A program made the position numbers and the translations under genes. The notes beneath the pieces were generated by a model that saw nothing but the letters and a program-made list of their open reading frames with translations, had not been told where the DNA came from and did not search any database. Shown here piece by piece: positions 11,025-21,787 of a stretch of DNA of 36,372 nt. How positions within the stretch are numbered: position 1 is the first letter of the stretch; each line of letters starts with the position of its first letter. The DNA is taken from positions 3,748 to 40,119 of the forward strand of contig JAAPAO010000318.1 in NCBI GenBank assembly GCA_013115145.1, read 5' to 3'. The DNA is from Perkinsus chesapeaki. Lineage: Eukaryota; Perkinsozoa; Perkinsida; Perkinsidae.

Positions 11025-11799
11025 TAGCAAGTGTAGCTGTCATTTAGGCCGTCTTGGATCTTCTACAGTATTACACTTTCCCTCCTCTGTACTTTATCAA
11101 TTCCATAAGTTGTTTTGTAGCCTCATCATCTAATTATCCTCCTATCATCTGCCAGAGGGGGGCGGTCAGAAGAATCAAAGGGACTCCTCTCGACATTGTG
11201 CGTTTGTTTCAAGCCCAATTTGAGGCATTAGTCCTCCTCCCCGGCAGCAGCAGGCCACCCTTCTCTGGTTGAAGCGTCGTCGTCGTCGTCGTTGTGGGTT
11301 CTCTATTTTTTATGTCATGTCCGACTATGCTGTTGATGCACTCCTGTGCAAGCTGTTCGTAGTCATCTGTCCGGTAGCTTCTAACTCAGTAACCGATTTA
11401 ACTAGTTCTTGATTCACCACCACGCTTGTCCACTCGCTCGTCGCCAACTTGATGCTACTGCTAGATATTTTAACTGTTCTTTCCTTAATCGCTGCAAATT
11501 CGCAGCAACTATATTGTAATGCTGCGTCTCGACCTCTATGCATGTTGAGTTTTGCCGAGTGCGAATCACGAAAACCCGTGAACGTGAAGACATCCTCCTC
11601 GTGCCTATCGACTGTCAAGCTTAAGCGAATGATTAAGTAGTGAGATGCCGACGTATACTCATTAAGCTTGAGCGATTAATTGAATAATAAAACTACAACT
11701 AGGAGCTGTGGAGTTCAACTACTGCCAAGTATAGATAGGTTGTTGATGTACCTGACCGTTGGACGTGTAGAGCTACTCCGGTAGAATATTCTCATTCAT
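11025..11799. other. Intergenic between the two paralogues; (CGT)6 microsatellite
   Basis: A (CGT)6 run lies at 11275-11292. Open frames on both strands (11325-11640) overlap each other and show no motif. The stretch probably contains the 3' UTR of the first paralogue and the promoter of the second. Confidence 0.5.
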
Positions 11800-12473
11800 A
11801 TGGCTGCTGCGACGGCAGCAGCAGGAGGCGTTCCGACGAAGAAGGGCGCGGAGAAGCGATGGCGGTGCAAGTTCGCCGGAGGATGTGACAAATACCGTCA
11901 AAACGGTGAGTTGATGTGGAAGCTCTTATATTATAAAAGTATTGGCTGCTCCTTCTCAGGGACTCGGTATTGTGTGAAGCATGGTGGCTCGCAAGCTTGT
12001 AGTTTCCCTGGTTGCACGGCAACTTCCAGGAAAGGCGGACAGGGAAGGTGTGAATTAATGATGGCAAAATCCTCATTGTCCTTTCGACTAGCGATGCATC
12101 CTTGCATCTCATCAGGTATTGTATTCGCCATGGCGGGGGCAACCGCTGTACCTATCCAGGCTGCCATACAGCTGCTAGAGGACGCACTGGTTACTGTTAC
12201 CGTCATAGGAAGGGTATGGAAGACTTTAATAAGGATACATACTTTAATGACACCATGTATTATCTACCAGACGATTGCCTTGTCACTCGCTTGCTGCAAG
12301 ACATCGGCGACCAGTCTGGGTCATATCCCCCTTCCGAGCCCTCCACTGATGCTTCCTCCACGTCGGACTTGTCTCCGGCAGAGTCTACGTTGCCTAGTTT
12401 CTCTCCTTCTCAAAGCAGCTCCAGCCAGTTTTCTTACCCTGGCTTCGCTATGCCTATTATCTATCATCTATAA
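11800..12473 (+). CDS. HGG-type Cys/His repeat protein ('WRKY19-like'), paralogue 2
   Basis: Exons 11800-11905, 11960-12047 and 12116-12473 give 183 aa. It starts with an Ala-rich leader (MAAATAAAGG), then CKFAGGCDKYRQNG, then YCVKHGGSQACSFPGC, then YCIRHGGGNRCTYPGC with GYCYRHRKG. The tail is short and Ser/Pro-rich. Both splice phases and intron positions equal those of the upstream paralogue, so the pair arose by tandem duplication; tails and intergenic DNA have diverged completely. An extra Ser-rich exon may follow (12619-12732), but no phase-0 donor that would reach it was found. Confidence 0.82.
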
Positions 12474-12618
12474 TCTTTCTACTATTTATTACTGCGTGCT
12501 CAATGAACCGCTCGTTGAGGTTTTTTCGGTACAGTGCTCGCACTGGTATAGTGCACTACTTTACGGTTAGCTTTTTCTCTTTGCTACCGTAACTCAAACT
12601 CAACCGTCTTGGTTTTAG

Positions 12619-12732
12619 GAATCCATCAGTGATAGTTCGTTGTGTTCAGTCGATGATACCATGACCCCGTCAGCCAGTACCAATGAATGTGGAATCAACG
12701 AAAACCGCTTCCATAAATTTGGCAACCCCTAG
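12619..12732 (+). other. Possible orphan Ser-rich exon
   Basis: After a pyrimidine-rich acceptor (GGTTTTAG ending 12618), 37 codons are open to TAG. The composition is SISDSSLCSVDDTMTPSAS-like, similar to the tail of the preceding gene. Phase 0 is required, and no suitable donor was seen in the preceding exon. It may be an alternative 3' exon. Confidence 0.3.
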
Positions 12733-13115
12733 CCTCAACCCATGTTTACCTAGGGTGCGTCGGAGATACGCGTAGCGACGTCGTCGTGATGTGACAATCT
12801 CTAGCGCTTAACTTTTGAGTAATATTCGATACCCTCGACAAGAATGACGTAGCAGCCGTGCTTATATCAGCACGCAGGGCCCCACTGTTGGAATAGTTTC
12901 ATACCCGCCTTGAACGAAACCTCCGCGGATGATAGCGCTTTAGAAGATGAAGGAAAGTTAAGTTGAGTTAGACCAGAAGGCATCCCCGCCTGTTTGTTAA
13001 TCCCTAATACGTTACAATGGCGACATTGCCTTCTATTTGATCCATACTAAACTTGATAACCCAATACATGTGTTTAGTACAGGAAAGTGAGTAACGTTTG
13101 GTAAGCTAATGAAAT

Positions 13116-15203
13116 CTATGATAGATCCATAGCAGCCGGAGCAGTGAACTGTCGGAGGGATGGGAAGGGATCGTTGCCACCACCACCTAAAATCAATCAA
13201 CGTAATCAATGACAGTGTGAAGGGCACCATTACCTCCAGCAGCGGCAAGGCCAGTAAGCACCTTATTGGTGCGGGTGTCCTCGGCGGCTGCTAGCTCCCT
13301 TCGGATCTCAATCGTAATCTGATAGCATAGTATTAATTACGATGAGCCAGCGTGTTGTGGTCGTCACCTCCTTATGTGGATGGGCCTTCATCACCGACTT
13401 CAAGGTTTGGATCTCAGATTGAGACAGCTCAAGTTTATACCTAAGAACGTTCAATCAAGAAGGGGGAAATAAAACTCTTCATTATTGAATTATTTATCGA
13501 CTATCGCTTCTCATTACCGCCTCCTTCGGTAAGGGTAACTACCTCTGAACAAATGCCAGCAACGATTGATGCCAAAGGACTGGCATCTCCCTTTCATCCT
13601 CGATAAACCCCTTATAGTGCTCGACAACCGCAGATACCGCTCTCTTCGGCAGGGAGTATCTGACCGATCACATATTAACCATGGCAATACAAGGATTGGC
13701 TACTTCTTATTGATAATAGTTCTAATAGCGATGCTTGCAGTGGGGCCAGGCCAAGAGTGGCCGGACAGCTGACATAGTCTCACCAGTGCAGCGGCAGAGT
13801 GCAATACGGGAAGAGAGCACTTGGAAAGGACCTGGACGCCAACGAACTTACATTTTAACAGTGTTGAATCCTAGGGTTTAGTCCGCACGAAACGCACCAA
13901 AGAGGTGATGGTCAATCGCCCCGCCCATACTACACTGCAAACTATAACTGCCTCTCGGATGGTACAAGTAGGGCAAAGGATCAACGGTAGGAAGATACCC
14001 TTGAACCAGGCTGCCGGCTTGAATGTAGCGGCCTGAGAAATGCATAGGGAACGTGTGGCGATTGGGCTACCTTGAGGGCTTCATAGTAATGGAAATTAAG
14101 GCGCTTATTAACAGCCATATCCTCTCGAACTGCCGGGAGCAACACCTGATAACACACAATGCCCGGCGAGCCGTGGTCAGGGAGACCTACGAGATTGAGG
14201 AATCTTTGAGCTTGCTTTGGGCTGAGGTTGGAGACGAATATCTTAGTGGCCTCTCTGGTGGCCGCTGGTGTCCATTCAACAGGGTTGGTGATGAAGAGCA
14301 CCTACACAGGCGTAATACTTGCAGAAATTACAAAGCAAGGCTTTCCCACCTCCTCCCAGTTAATAAGGCTCGGTATTATCTTAAAGGCCTTCGGTATCTT
14401 ACCCGACTTGTACGTGCTCAGCCACTTACCAATATCAGTGTACCTATGATGACAACATCATCCACACGTTCCCATATCATTGCCACCCCTACACTCTAAC
14501 AACCTGAGGGTTAATGGCCTCACTGGGATCCTCAGTTGACTGGACCTTCGACACTCCCCCACTAGTACTGGCTTCTCGTTCACGGAGCTACGCGGCCGAT
14601 ACAAAACCGCCACGGCAATCTTTTTACTTTCTGCTCTATAATATCCGCCAATGTTAGCCGCTTGGGCTCCTCCTGGCCCGATCTGAAGTGCGCTTGAGCG
14701 GCCTCATCTTCATCAGTGACCTCCGCACCAATTTGAACCTGAGCGCTGCGATACATACGGTCATTGACCGAGGTGCTCTTACGCGGCCGTCGGCATCAAC
14801 CTCAACCTCTCCTTCTTCAACTTCAGGAGTCTGTTAGTGACAAATCTCGTCCCGTGCTGCCCAATAAGAATCCTACCTTCGATTCACCGTCCTCCGCCTC
14901 CTCCAATTGCTGTTGTTGAGCTGCCTTTAGAATACGTTCGGTGATTTTCGAAGGTACCGATTCGGCCGTCTAGACTCAAAGATATTTTATAGGTTAGAAG
15001 AGCCCCGCCCACCTCAGGCTCATCAGCAGCCTTACGCCTGCCTTTCTTCTCGCGGGGCACCTTCGAAATTCCGGCCTCGGCATCGGCCTAACAAAAATTC
15101 GATTCCTTCTATCTCTGATCATTCTTGCCTTTAGATCTTCTAGTAGAGGCCCGCTGCGGAGCTTCTTAGTATCAGCCACTGATGGTCGTGGAGCACGTGG
15201 CAT
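13116..15203 (-). CDS. ENP1: Bystin / ENP1, 40S ribosome biogenesis factor
   Basis: Bystin joins pre-40S particles and is needed for 18S maturation and export. Fifteen minus-strand exons give about 452 aa: 15203-15093, 15060-15013, 14969-14877, 14830-14783, 14738-14628, 14587-14493, 14443-14350, 14301-14191, 14145-14071, 14032-13934, 13831-13704, 13659-13543, 13440-13368, 13318-13234 and 13186-13116. Landmarks in order: [162 protein letters not shown], and a short GGGGND tail. Several introns are only 32-45 nt. The first intron (15092-15061, 32 nt) is the least certain junction. It faces the HGG pair tail to tail. Confidence 0.95.
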
Positions 15204-16242
15204 GATGCAATGTATACAACGAGATCGACAAAAGGTAAACTGTAATAATGCAGAAAAACATCGAGCCTGGGGATCGAACCAGGATCGCTCTTCAAAGCAG
15301 ATCTTACTTGGTTCATGCGTGTCACGCATTACTCACGTTTAAGGCGACTTAAGGCATCTACAAACCATCTTCACTAGAACTCCTTGCTTCCTTCGTATAC
15401 TTAAAAATGGTAACGCTGCCAATGTGAGGTATATGGTATCGGACATTACATTATATAGTACTCTACAATGTGTATCAAGCACTAGCCAGTGTACCAGAGT
15501 GCAGCTAAACAGTGTCACCATGGTGGGCGCTCCTTGCTGCATCGGAGCGTGTACCTCGAACTGTTCGTTTTTCAGGGAGCCAGCTTGCGGTAAATTACTT
15601 CACATCCTAGTATCGTAGATTCCACCCTACGCTTTTGATATGTAACGCTAGCCTTGACTGTGCTATTAACGTCTGTGATGTACTGAATCTAGCATACACC
15701 ACTTACATGAGCATTTCGTTTATATTTTTTCTAGGGGAAAGAATTTGATCCATTACGACGCACTGCGAGGATAAGTGTTTTTCATGCCGCATTTATATCG
15801 TTGGCTGGTTCGTAGCCTTCATCCCCCAAGCAACTCGACAACTCATGGCACCTTCAACAATAATGTGAACTATGTACGCAAAATGTAACCGAGTGGGCGA
15901 GTGAATAAGAGGAAGGAAGGAGCATTGAGAAATATACAATGTGCTCAATGAATTAACGAATCACAATTAGCATTCTTAATCACTGTTTTTGCTCTACAAC
16001 TGTGCAGTGCTATACATATCTTTTAGCATCCGCGCACCCGATAGAATATACATAGATGCACACACTAACACAGTCAGCTGCCCACCACACTCAAACACGT
16101 CTTGAGAAGGTTGTGCAATGGGCCACGGTTTACAATTTCTATGCGCACTTAACACAAATAAACGGGAAACGGAAAGGGATATACATGACGTAGGAGAAAC
16201 CAGCCATTACTGGTCATATAGATAATTTATATATCAGAGCTC
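15204..16242. other. Intergenic; minus-strand tRNA T-arm-like motif with T-run
   Basis: At 15253-15283 the minus strand reads TCCTGG, TTCGATCC, CCAGG followed by CTCGATG and a T5 run like a Pol III terminator. No matching 5' acceptor (CATCGAG) lies within tRNA distance. The rest (15300-16240) shows no recognisable gene; the open frame at 15424-15618 has an opposing frame and no motif. Confidence 0.45.
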
Positions 16243-17085
16243 TCATGGAGCCCGAGTGTAGTTCTCACAAACACTAGGAGTGCATACTTGATCACCCTGA
16301 TGGCAAACGGCAATATGAAGATACCATTTGCAGTGAGATCTCTCTCCGCCTAGGAGTCCAGGATTGAGGTCCTCGCAGTAGGCATCGCAATTGGAGCTCT
16401 GACCCATATGAAATATATCAGTGGTGGGTGCAACAGTAGGCTCACCGGCACCGCACACTGTAGGAGTGCAGACCTGGTTTCCACCCTGGCATACAGGCTG
16501 CGCCATCCACCATTTACAGTAGGAACCGACATCATTGAGATTTTGACAATGTACGTCACATGTCGGAGAGTGATATAGATGAGGTCCATTAACAGCCGAA
16601 GGAGTTCTTGCAGTTGGCCAGGTCTGTGAGTTACAGACGGAAGTATCACCACAAGGCTGGTCACCGCCGCTGCAGACAGGAACGTCCTTCCACCATTTGC
16701 AGTAGGAAGAAGCGTCATTCAGACTCTGGCACATTTTGTCGCACTCGGGATCGAAGACGGAAGTACCAGTCGAAACAGAGGAGCCAGTCGTAACCGCCGG
16801 TCCACAGATATCCAGATTGCCACAAGCTTGATTACCACCTTGACATACAGCGTTGTCTTGCCACGACTTGCAGAAGGACTCGGCACCATTGAGGCTTTGA
16901 CAATAGAGATCACAAGTGTGTCTTACGACATCATCACTGATGGTGGTGGTTGCAGTGGTGCTTGTGGCCGGACTGATGGTCGTTTGACCGTTGATGGCCG
17001 TGAACATGGCGGCACCAACGAAGACGGTTTTCAAGCTAGCCGACATTGGAACGAAATAAACAAGCTGAGAGAAGATTATATTCAT
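16243..17085 (-). CDS. Secreted protein with four Cys-rich CDxxC repeats
   Basis: The frame is a single exon. The more likely start is the second Met (17046), which begins a clean signal peptide (MSASLKTVFVGAAMFTAING). The first Met adds 13 residues. After a Thr-rich spacer come four copies of C-D-x2-C-x2-LN-x(5-11)-C-K-x-W/Y-x4-V-C-x-G/Q-G/x-x-x-C-x(3-4)-C, six Cys each. They are separated by Thr/Ser/Pro linkers likely to be O-glycosylated. The copies are similar enough to suggest recent internal duplication (CKWWKDVPVCSGG against CKWWMAQPVCQGG). I do not recognise the domain. An extracellular, disulphide-bonded role (wall, adhesion or binding) is inference. Confidence 0.85.
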   Translation of the reverse strand: MNIIFSQLVYFVPMSASLKTVFVGAAMFTAINGQTTISPATSTTATTTISDDVVRHTCDLYCQSLNGAESFCKSWQDNAVCQGGNQACGNLDICGPAVTTGSSVSTGTSVFDPECDKMCQSLNDASSYCKWWKDVPVCSGGDQPCGDTSVCNSQTWPTARTPSAVNGPHLYHSPTCDVHCQNLNDVGSYCKWWMAQPVCQGGNQVCTPTVCGAGEPTVAPTTDIFHMGQSSNCDAYCEDLNPGLLGGERSHCKWYLHIAVCHQGDQVCTPSVCENYTRAP

Positions 17086-17308
17086 CTAATTCATAGATCT
17101 TTAATTAATAATAGCATATCTTCAAGTGTGACACCGACGAAACGAAACCGAAAGATATTCGAAGATTCTGCGGCGCGCTCGTCATTGAAAGCTGGCAGCT
17201 TGAAGCAGCAGTGATACGCGACCATCGATGTAAATCCAATTGGGCCATTTGGGCATTTGAAATGGCGAATGTCATCCGACGCTTGTCTTCCCAGCCGCTA
17301 TTGACAAG

Positions 17309-17622
17309 CTAGCGAGAATAAAGGGGTTGCAGCCTGGTGTACTCGGCAGCCGGGGTGCCGCAGCCCTCGGGGGCCCTAACGTCAGATCGCTTGATCACAC
17401 CAATCCAAGTGCCACGGCGGATTAGTACGGTAGACACTCTCTCAGAAATAGCGGGCTCCTTAATTGGATCTCTACAGGTTGTCTTACGTAACTGTAAAAT
17501 TAAATACATGATACCGTAGTAACGCTGTTATTCATAGAGTGTTGTCGTCGGTTAGTCGGGAATTCACTGGACCTACTAGTTGCTGGTGCCAGGGCATCTA
17601 CTAGTGGCACTAGGTACAGCAT
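17309..17622 (-). CDS. Possible small secreted protein (two exons)
   Basis: Exon 17491-17309 is open to TAG and reads like protein (ERVSTVLIRRGTWIGVIKR, then APEGCGTPAAEY). An upstream ATG at 17622 starts a hydrophobic leader (MLYLVPLVDALAPATS). It can splice at 17524 across a 32-nt GT-AG gap in phase 0, giving 93 aa. No family recognised. The second exon is more credible than the first; it could instead be the last exon of a longer gene. Confidence 0.35.
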
Positions 17623-18235
17623 GTTACCGTGGCGGGAAACTTTGATGGTCCAGATATTTTACCGGTGTGCTCAGATATTCACTAGAGAGTGCTGAGCTTC
17701 CGGAATTGCTGCTCGTACTTCTCAAACACAGTAGGGCTTCAAAAACGCTGTCCTATAGGAATGCACTGGATTCCAGTGACTGGAGTACTCCTAGGACCAT
17801 CTGGTGAAGTGGTTGTTTGCTTCAACTTGGATCCAATGGCGGATCCGGCGAGAACTCGAAATTTTGCCCTTGTTCTCGCATGACGACCGCTTCTGGACAT
17901 GTCTGGATTCTTAGTGGGGCCTCAAAAGACGTTCAAGCTCCGAAAGCCCTTCGAAATCGATTTAGATGTGAATCTATTACATCTGTCAAACTATAGAACT
18001 CGGCGAATGAACGGAGATATCCAAACGTGGAAGCACTAAGCATAAACCTAGAGCATCCTCCCATAGAGAAATGATGGTGGGCATCTGAATGGGGAGGGAC
18101 TACGAGTAAAATAGTAGGTGTAACTTATTGTTTGCCAGGATAGTATCCTTAGGACTCATATCGTATATGAAGGTAGATGTGTAGATAACACATTGAGATA
18201 GCGTATGTTGTGGTTAATGCTCACCAGTTAGCCGG
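17623..18235. other. Intergenic, nothing recognised
   Basis: The plus open frame 17689-17883 has no motif. A 7-bp perfect inverted repeat with 1-nt spacer (CACTGGA/TCCAGTG, 17764-17778) sits inside it. Confidence 0.45.
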
Positions 18236-20000
18236 CTAAAGTTTAGGGTTACCGTAAGTAACCTCATATTCTATTTCACATTGACCAAAGGCTATTCTAA
18301 AAAGTCCTCCTTCTCCCCATTCTTCATTCCAGCTATTCACTGCCAACCAATAACCATCAGTGTCTGCTGTCGTGCCCCAACCGATTAGTTTGACCACATG
18401 AACGCCTACGAGTGCCCCTTCTACGTACTTATAAACACCTGACTTGTAGGCAGCGAAGTCTTCGTAAGCGTCGAAACTCGCCGTGACCTATAGAAGACCA
18501 ATTATTGGATCGCACAACCTATAACACGACCGAATTTGATCGCATCTACAAGGCAATGAAGTTGACTGAGGCGGTAAGATCTCCTCTCTGTAAATGCCGA
18601 CTACGGTTTGCTCACCGATCCATTGACAAATATTTCCCTTTTTATCGCGTTAACGTCAGATGGGACGTCGTATTCTCCGGGGGGCTCCGCGAAATGCAAA
18701 TCCCTGAGAAGATCTGAATGAGAAGTTTCTGAAGTTGGTACTCCGATAACTTCACTCCGTATTTCTTATTTGGGCAAACTGAAGAGCAGGCGGGTGTTGG
18801 AGGAGGGATCTGAGGAGAGCGAGCATGGGAAGAGCACAGGAGATAGTCATTCCAAGTTGGAATTTCCAACTACTTCAGAGCAGCGAGGATATTTTGTTCC
18901 TCGCCCAACATGACTACACTTGGGAAAGTTGTATGGCCAGCAGCCAATGTCTCCTGTCATCGATTGAAGTGGTACGTAGTCCCCTCCTGAGGACTTTGGA
19001 AGTACATAGAAGCTATAAGTGATGAGTTGACAGGAAGCGAGATACGTTTCCCACCAGTTGGTAATCCATACTCTGCCATGAAGCTCCACATTTCTGTAGA
19101 CGATGTTCCATCCTTGCAGACACTGCCACAAGAAAAGATTTAAACTTGCCTACGAATCAAGAGCATTGTCTAAACTCATCGCAGATTCCGTGTTGAAAAC
19201 AACAGGCAGCAGCATAAGCGGGCGACAGCAGCTTGTTGAACTCTCCATCGGTTCTTATGCATAAGCGGTCATTGAGAACTCCAACGGTTGACATCGCTCC
19301 GAAGCTATTGCAAGCCCCCTGGTCCCTGAGAAGCAAGTCCCTGAACGTGATGATTCGCTGCTGGCGAAATTACCCGACATGTCCAATCACTCTGGCACAT
19401 TTTTTGAATCTTTTGCGCGAATCGAAAGTTGGTGGCAGATCGGCGACCACCGGTTTCGAAAAGTTTCCTCGAAGTTGTTTTTTGCGCTTCTTGTGAAGCT
19501 TGGATCCTCCGTGACGTTTCAGAATATCACCGTAGGACAAACCTAAGGATTCAAACGGTAGCTTATGCTTCGAAGCATACTGAGGATTATTTTGTACACA
19601 AGAGCCAGATAAAAATATGCAATTAGTGGGCTTACCATTGAATTGCAACTGACCTTTTGCCGCTATCCAGCTATCCTGCTCCGAGTTAATTCTATCCACA
19701 TCAGCCTGCATTATAGCCGGTCTGCTGTTAATGAATATTTCTTTCAGTTGCGATAAAGACAGATGCTTGGTAAAACCCTCTTCGGTCAGATCGGCCTTGA
19801 ATCTCCGATAATGCTGCATCTCTTCTTCTGAAGTGTACACCAGGTCTACAAACAACTTTTGAGATCGAAGCTCCAATTTGAGAACCAGGCTAACCTGTTT
19901 CGGCCTTAAATTTGTGAAACATGGTCTCAGCCGCATCTTGATGGTAGAAAGCAATCTCGACCAAACACTGCAGATAAAGTAGGTCGGATATTCCTACCAT
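18236..20000 (-). CDS. Cathepsin-B-like C1A cysteine-protease homologue lacking the catalytic Cys
   Basis: Eight exons (20000-19895, 19845-19374, 19325-19176, 19122-19055, 18986-18874, 18809-18751, 18703-18616, 18487-18236) give 435 aa. The long pro-region has an I29-like start (AETMFHKFKAE, EEEMQHYRRFKADL) and continues to about residue 180. The mature part begins LPPTFDSRKRFKKCARV. The active-site region reads DQGACNSFGAMST, where the family has DQG-C-GSCWAFGA: three residues including the nucleophile Cys-Trp are absent. The catalytic His (VGVHVVKLIGWG) and Asn (LAVNSWNEEWGEGG) are kept, as are the C-WPY and C-S-x-VCP disulphide regions typical of cathepsin B. All exons stay open, so this is probably a maintained pseudoprotease, not a dead gene. 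The signal peptide at the chosen ATG is weak; an upstream exon is possible. Confidence 0.87.
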
Positions 20001-20045
20001 GGATTCGGAAAAGAAATGACTCTAGCAGTATCACAATTTCGGAAA

Positions 20046-20078
20046 AGAAATGAGGTTCGCAATGCGAACCTTATTTCT
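20046..20078. repeat. Hairpin, 16-bp arms with one G-T pair, 1-nt spacer
   Basis: The inner nine pairs (AGGTTCGCA at 20053-20061 against 20063-20071) are perfect. Pairing continues outward through one G-T to AGAAAT/ATTTCT. It lies just upstream of the cathepsin-like gene. Confidence 0.92.
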
Positions 20079-20108
20079 CTTCATTTTCGATGCCCTTACA
20101 TGGGCATC

Positions 20109-20143
20109 GGTACGGGGTACGGGGTACGGGGTACGGAGTACGG
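20109..20143 (+). repeat. Tandem GGTACGG heptamer, five copies
   Basis: Four exact copies and one with G-to-A. A further TACGGAG pair occurs near 20178. Reverse-complement versions (CGGTACCCCGTAGCGTACTC and CCGTACACCGTACCG) lie at about 20635-20695. Confidence 0.9.
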
Positions 20144-21017
20144 GTCCGTAATTCGTAATGCGGAATAGCACGAGCTGTACGGAGTACGGAGCGTGATGTT
20201 ATATAAGCGTTGGAATGTGCTTGAATGAAGTGCCAAATACCCAGAACCAACATAGTGTCCTCGCTGGGAATGGTCCATTGTGTTGAGAGTGTTGTTTGCG
20301 AATGGTGGATCCTGCACGCATGTGCATTCTTTCCACATTGGTGCGCGTGCAATAAGTAATAAAAAATGAAAGTAAATAGTTTGAAAAAATAAAAGTTTAA
20401 ATAGTCCGGGATATCTCTCTCGTCAATCTCGACCGTTCATTGGCCACCAGAGATGAGCTTAATGTTTCATCTCCTGTTGTAGTATATGTCATTATGTGCT
20501 CCTCGCCATGGAACTCCGCGCATTGCGCACGCGTGCAGATTCTTAGCTTTGCTAAGCTGTCCGCTCCGTTCTCTATCTTATCCCTCTCTCTCTGCTATCA
20601 TGTCGAGTTCACAACCGACAAGACCTCCACATCTCGGTACCCCGTAGCGTACTCCGTAACACCTCGGTAAACTCGCCGTACACCGTACCGTACTCAACAC
20701 CGGAAAACGGAAAGTGCCCATCTATCGTCGACGACGAACTTCGTCGAACTTCGCATGAACCATGAGGTTGAAGCATGAGGTAGCCACGGGATACGTGAAA
20801 GTCCAAAGGTAAGAGTGAGCGAGTGAGGTTATGAACTCTGCTCTACCCGTTCCGGACTATTGTGGGAACACTATTGTGAGAGTTTAGTGGTATTAAGCAA
20901 TCCGCAAAGTTGCCCCAATCAAGCACTAAGCGCGAATATCTAAGCTGGCCTGTCTTATGATACTCTTATTCATTGGTATTCCGTCACAACTGTGACGGTG
21001 ACGCGACCGTTTAGTAA

Positions 21018-21038
21018 AGAGTCTACACTGTAGACTCT
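21018..21038. repeat. Perfect inverted repeat, 9-bp arms, 3-nt spacer
   Basis: AGAGTCTAC, ACT, GTAGACTCT in intergenic DNA. Confidence 0.9.
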
Positions 21039-21787
21039 ACAGTGATAGTGCCGACGTCTGAATAGCAGGCTAACTCGACCTCCCACAAGATTCGATGATG
21101 AGATTCCCTCGAGGGAAGTGCGAAGCCTTGGATTGCATCACTATGGAGATCAGCAACGACTTTATTAGACTCTGTTAAGTTACATTCTGTATCGCTGATG
21201 GTACTTCACCCGAGACTGAATACACACAAGACTTTCTCGTAGAAACGTTAGTCATAAGCGCTTGCAAGAAGAACGCAACTCATTGCCGAATCCGCTTATT
21301 CGAGCGCCGCTCCCGTCGATCATGCAGCCGGGTTTCAGAATGGGCAGTTGGCGAACTCCTTGTGTCATCATCGACTTCGGCGGCTGCCAGTACTCTCACG
21401 ACCATTACTGATGGCGGCTTACCTGAACTCCGATGCTTCTTATCGAGGTAGAGATGTTTTTCAACTTATGATTATTCCGCAGAATTGGGAAAAGTTGGAT
21501 AGATTGTGTCTGTGGTAGGCTTTACGGAGAGTACTAGCTCAAGAAGTTCGCGGGCCTCATATTGAACTAGCGAGCAATCAGCAATCACTGCTGAATAGCA
21601 GTGAAGTAGGGTGCAAGCAGTTACTATTATTACGACTTCGCCAGACTAAAATTCAACTACCCAGTTGAGATGGATTATCAATTCCTCAAAGAAAGCACAG
21701 TTACGTAGCCCCGAGGGTGCGCGAATGACTCCGTGCAAACACATTGAAATCTGGCAAACATCAGTTTGTATTGTCAAAAGCGTCTGT

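Larger units (their letters stand above)
20001..21787. other. Repeat-rich intergenic region
   Basis: No coding gene recognised. It contains the 16-nt direct repeat TTCGGAAAAGAAATGA (two copies around 20004 and 20039), a long hairpin, a GGTACGG array with an inverted counterpart about 500 bp away, and several compact inverted repeats. These include CCGTCACA/TGTGACGG at 20981-20998, TTCCCTC/GAGGGAA at 21104-21117 and CTTAGC/GCTAAG near 20550. Confidence 0.6.

Noticed and set aside
13789-13803. Apparent 15-nt GT...AG intron in bystin between HSAAAL and LSGHSW
   Set aside because: Too short to splice; reading through keeps the frame and matches the family's length in this region.
14053-14499. 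148-codon plus frame over the bystin gene
   Set aside because: It is antisense to well-supported bystin exons.
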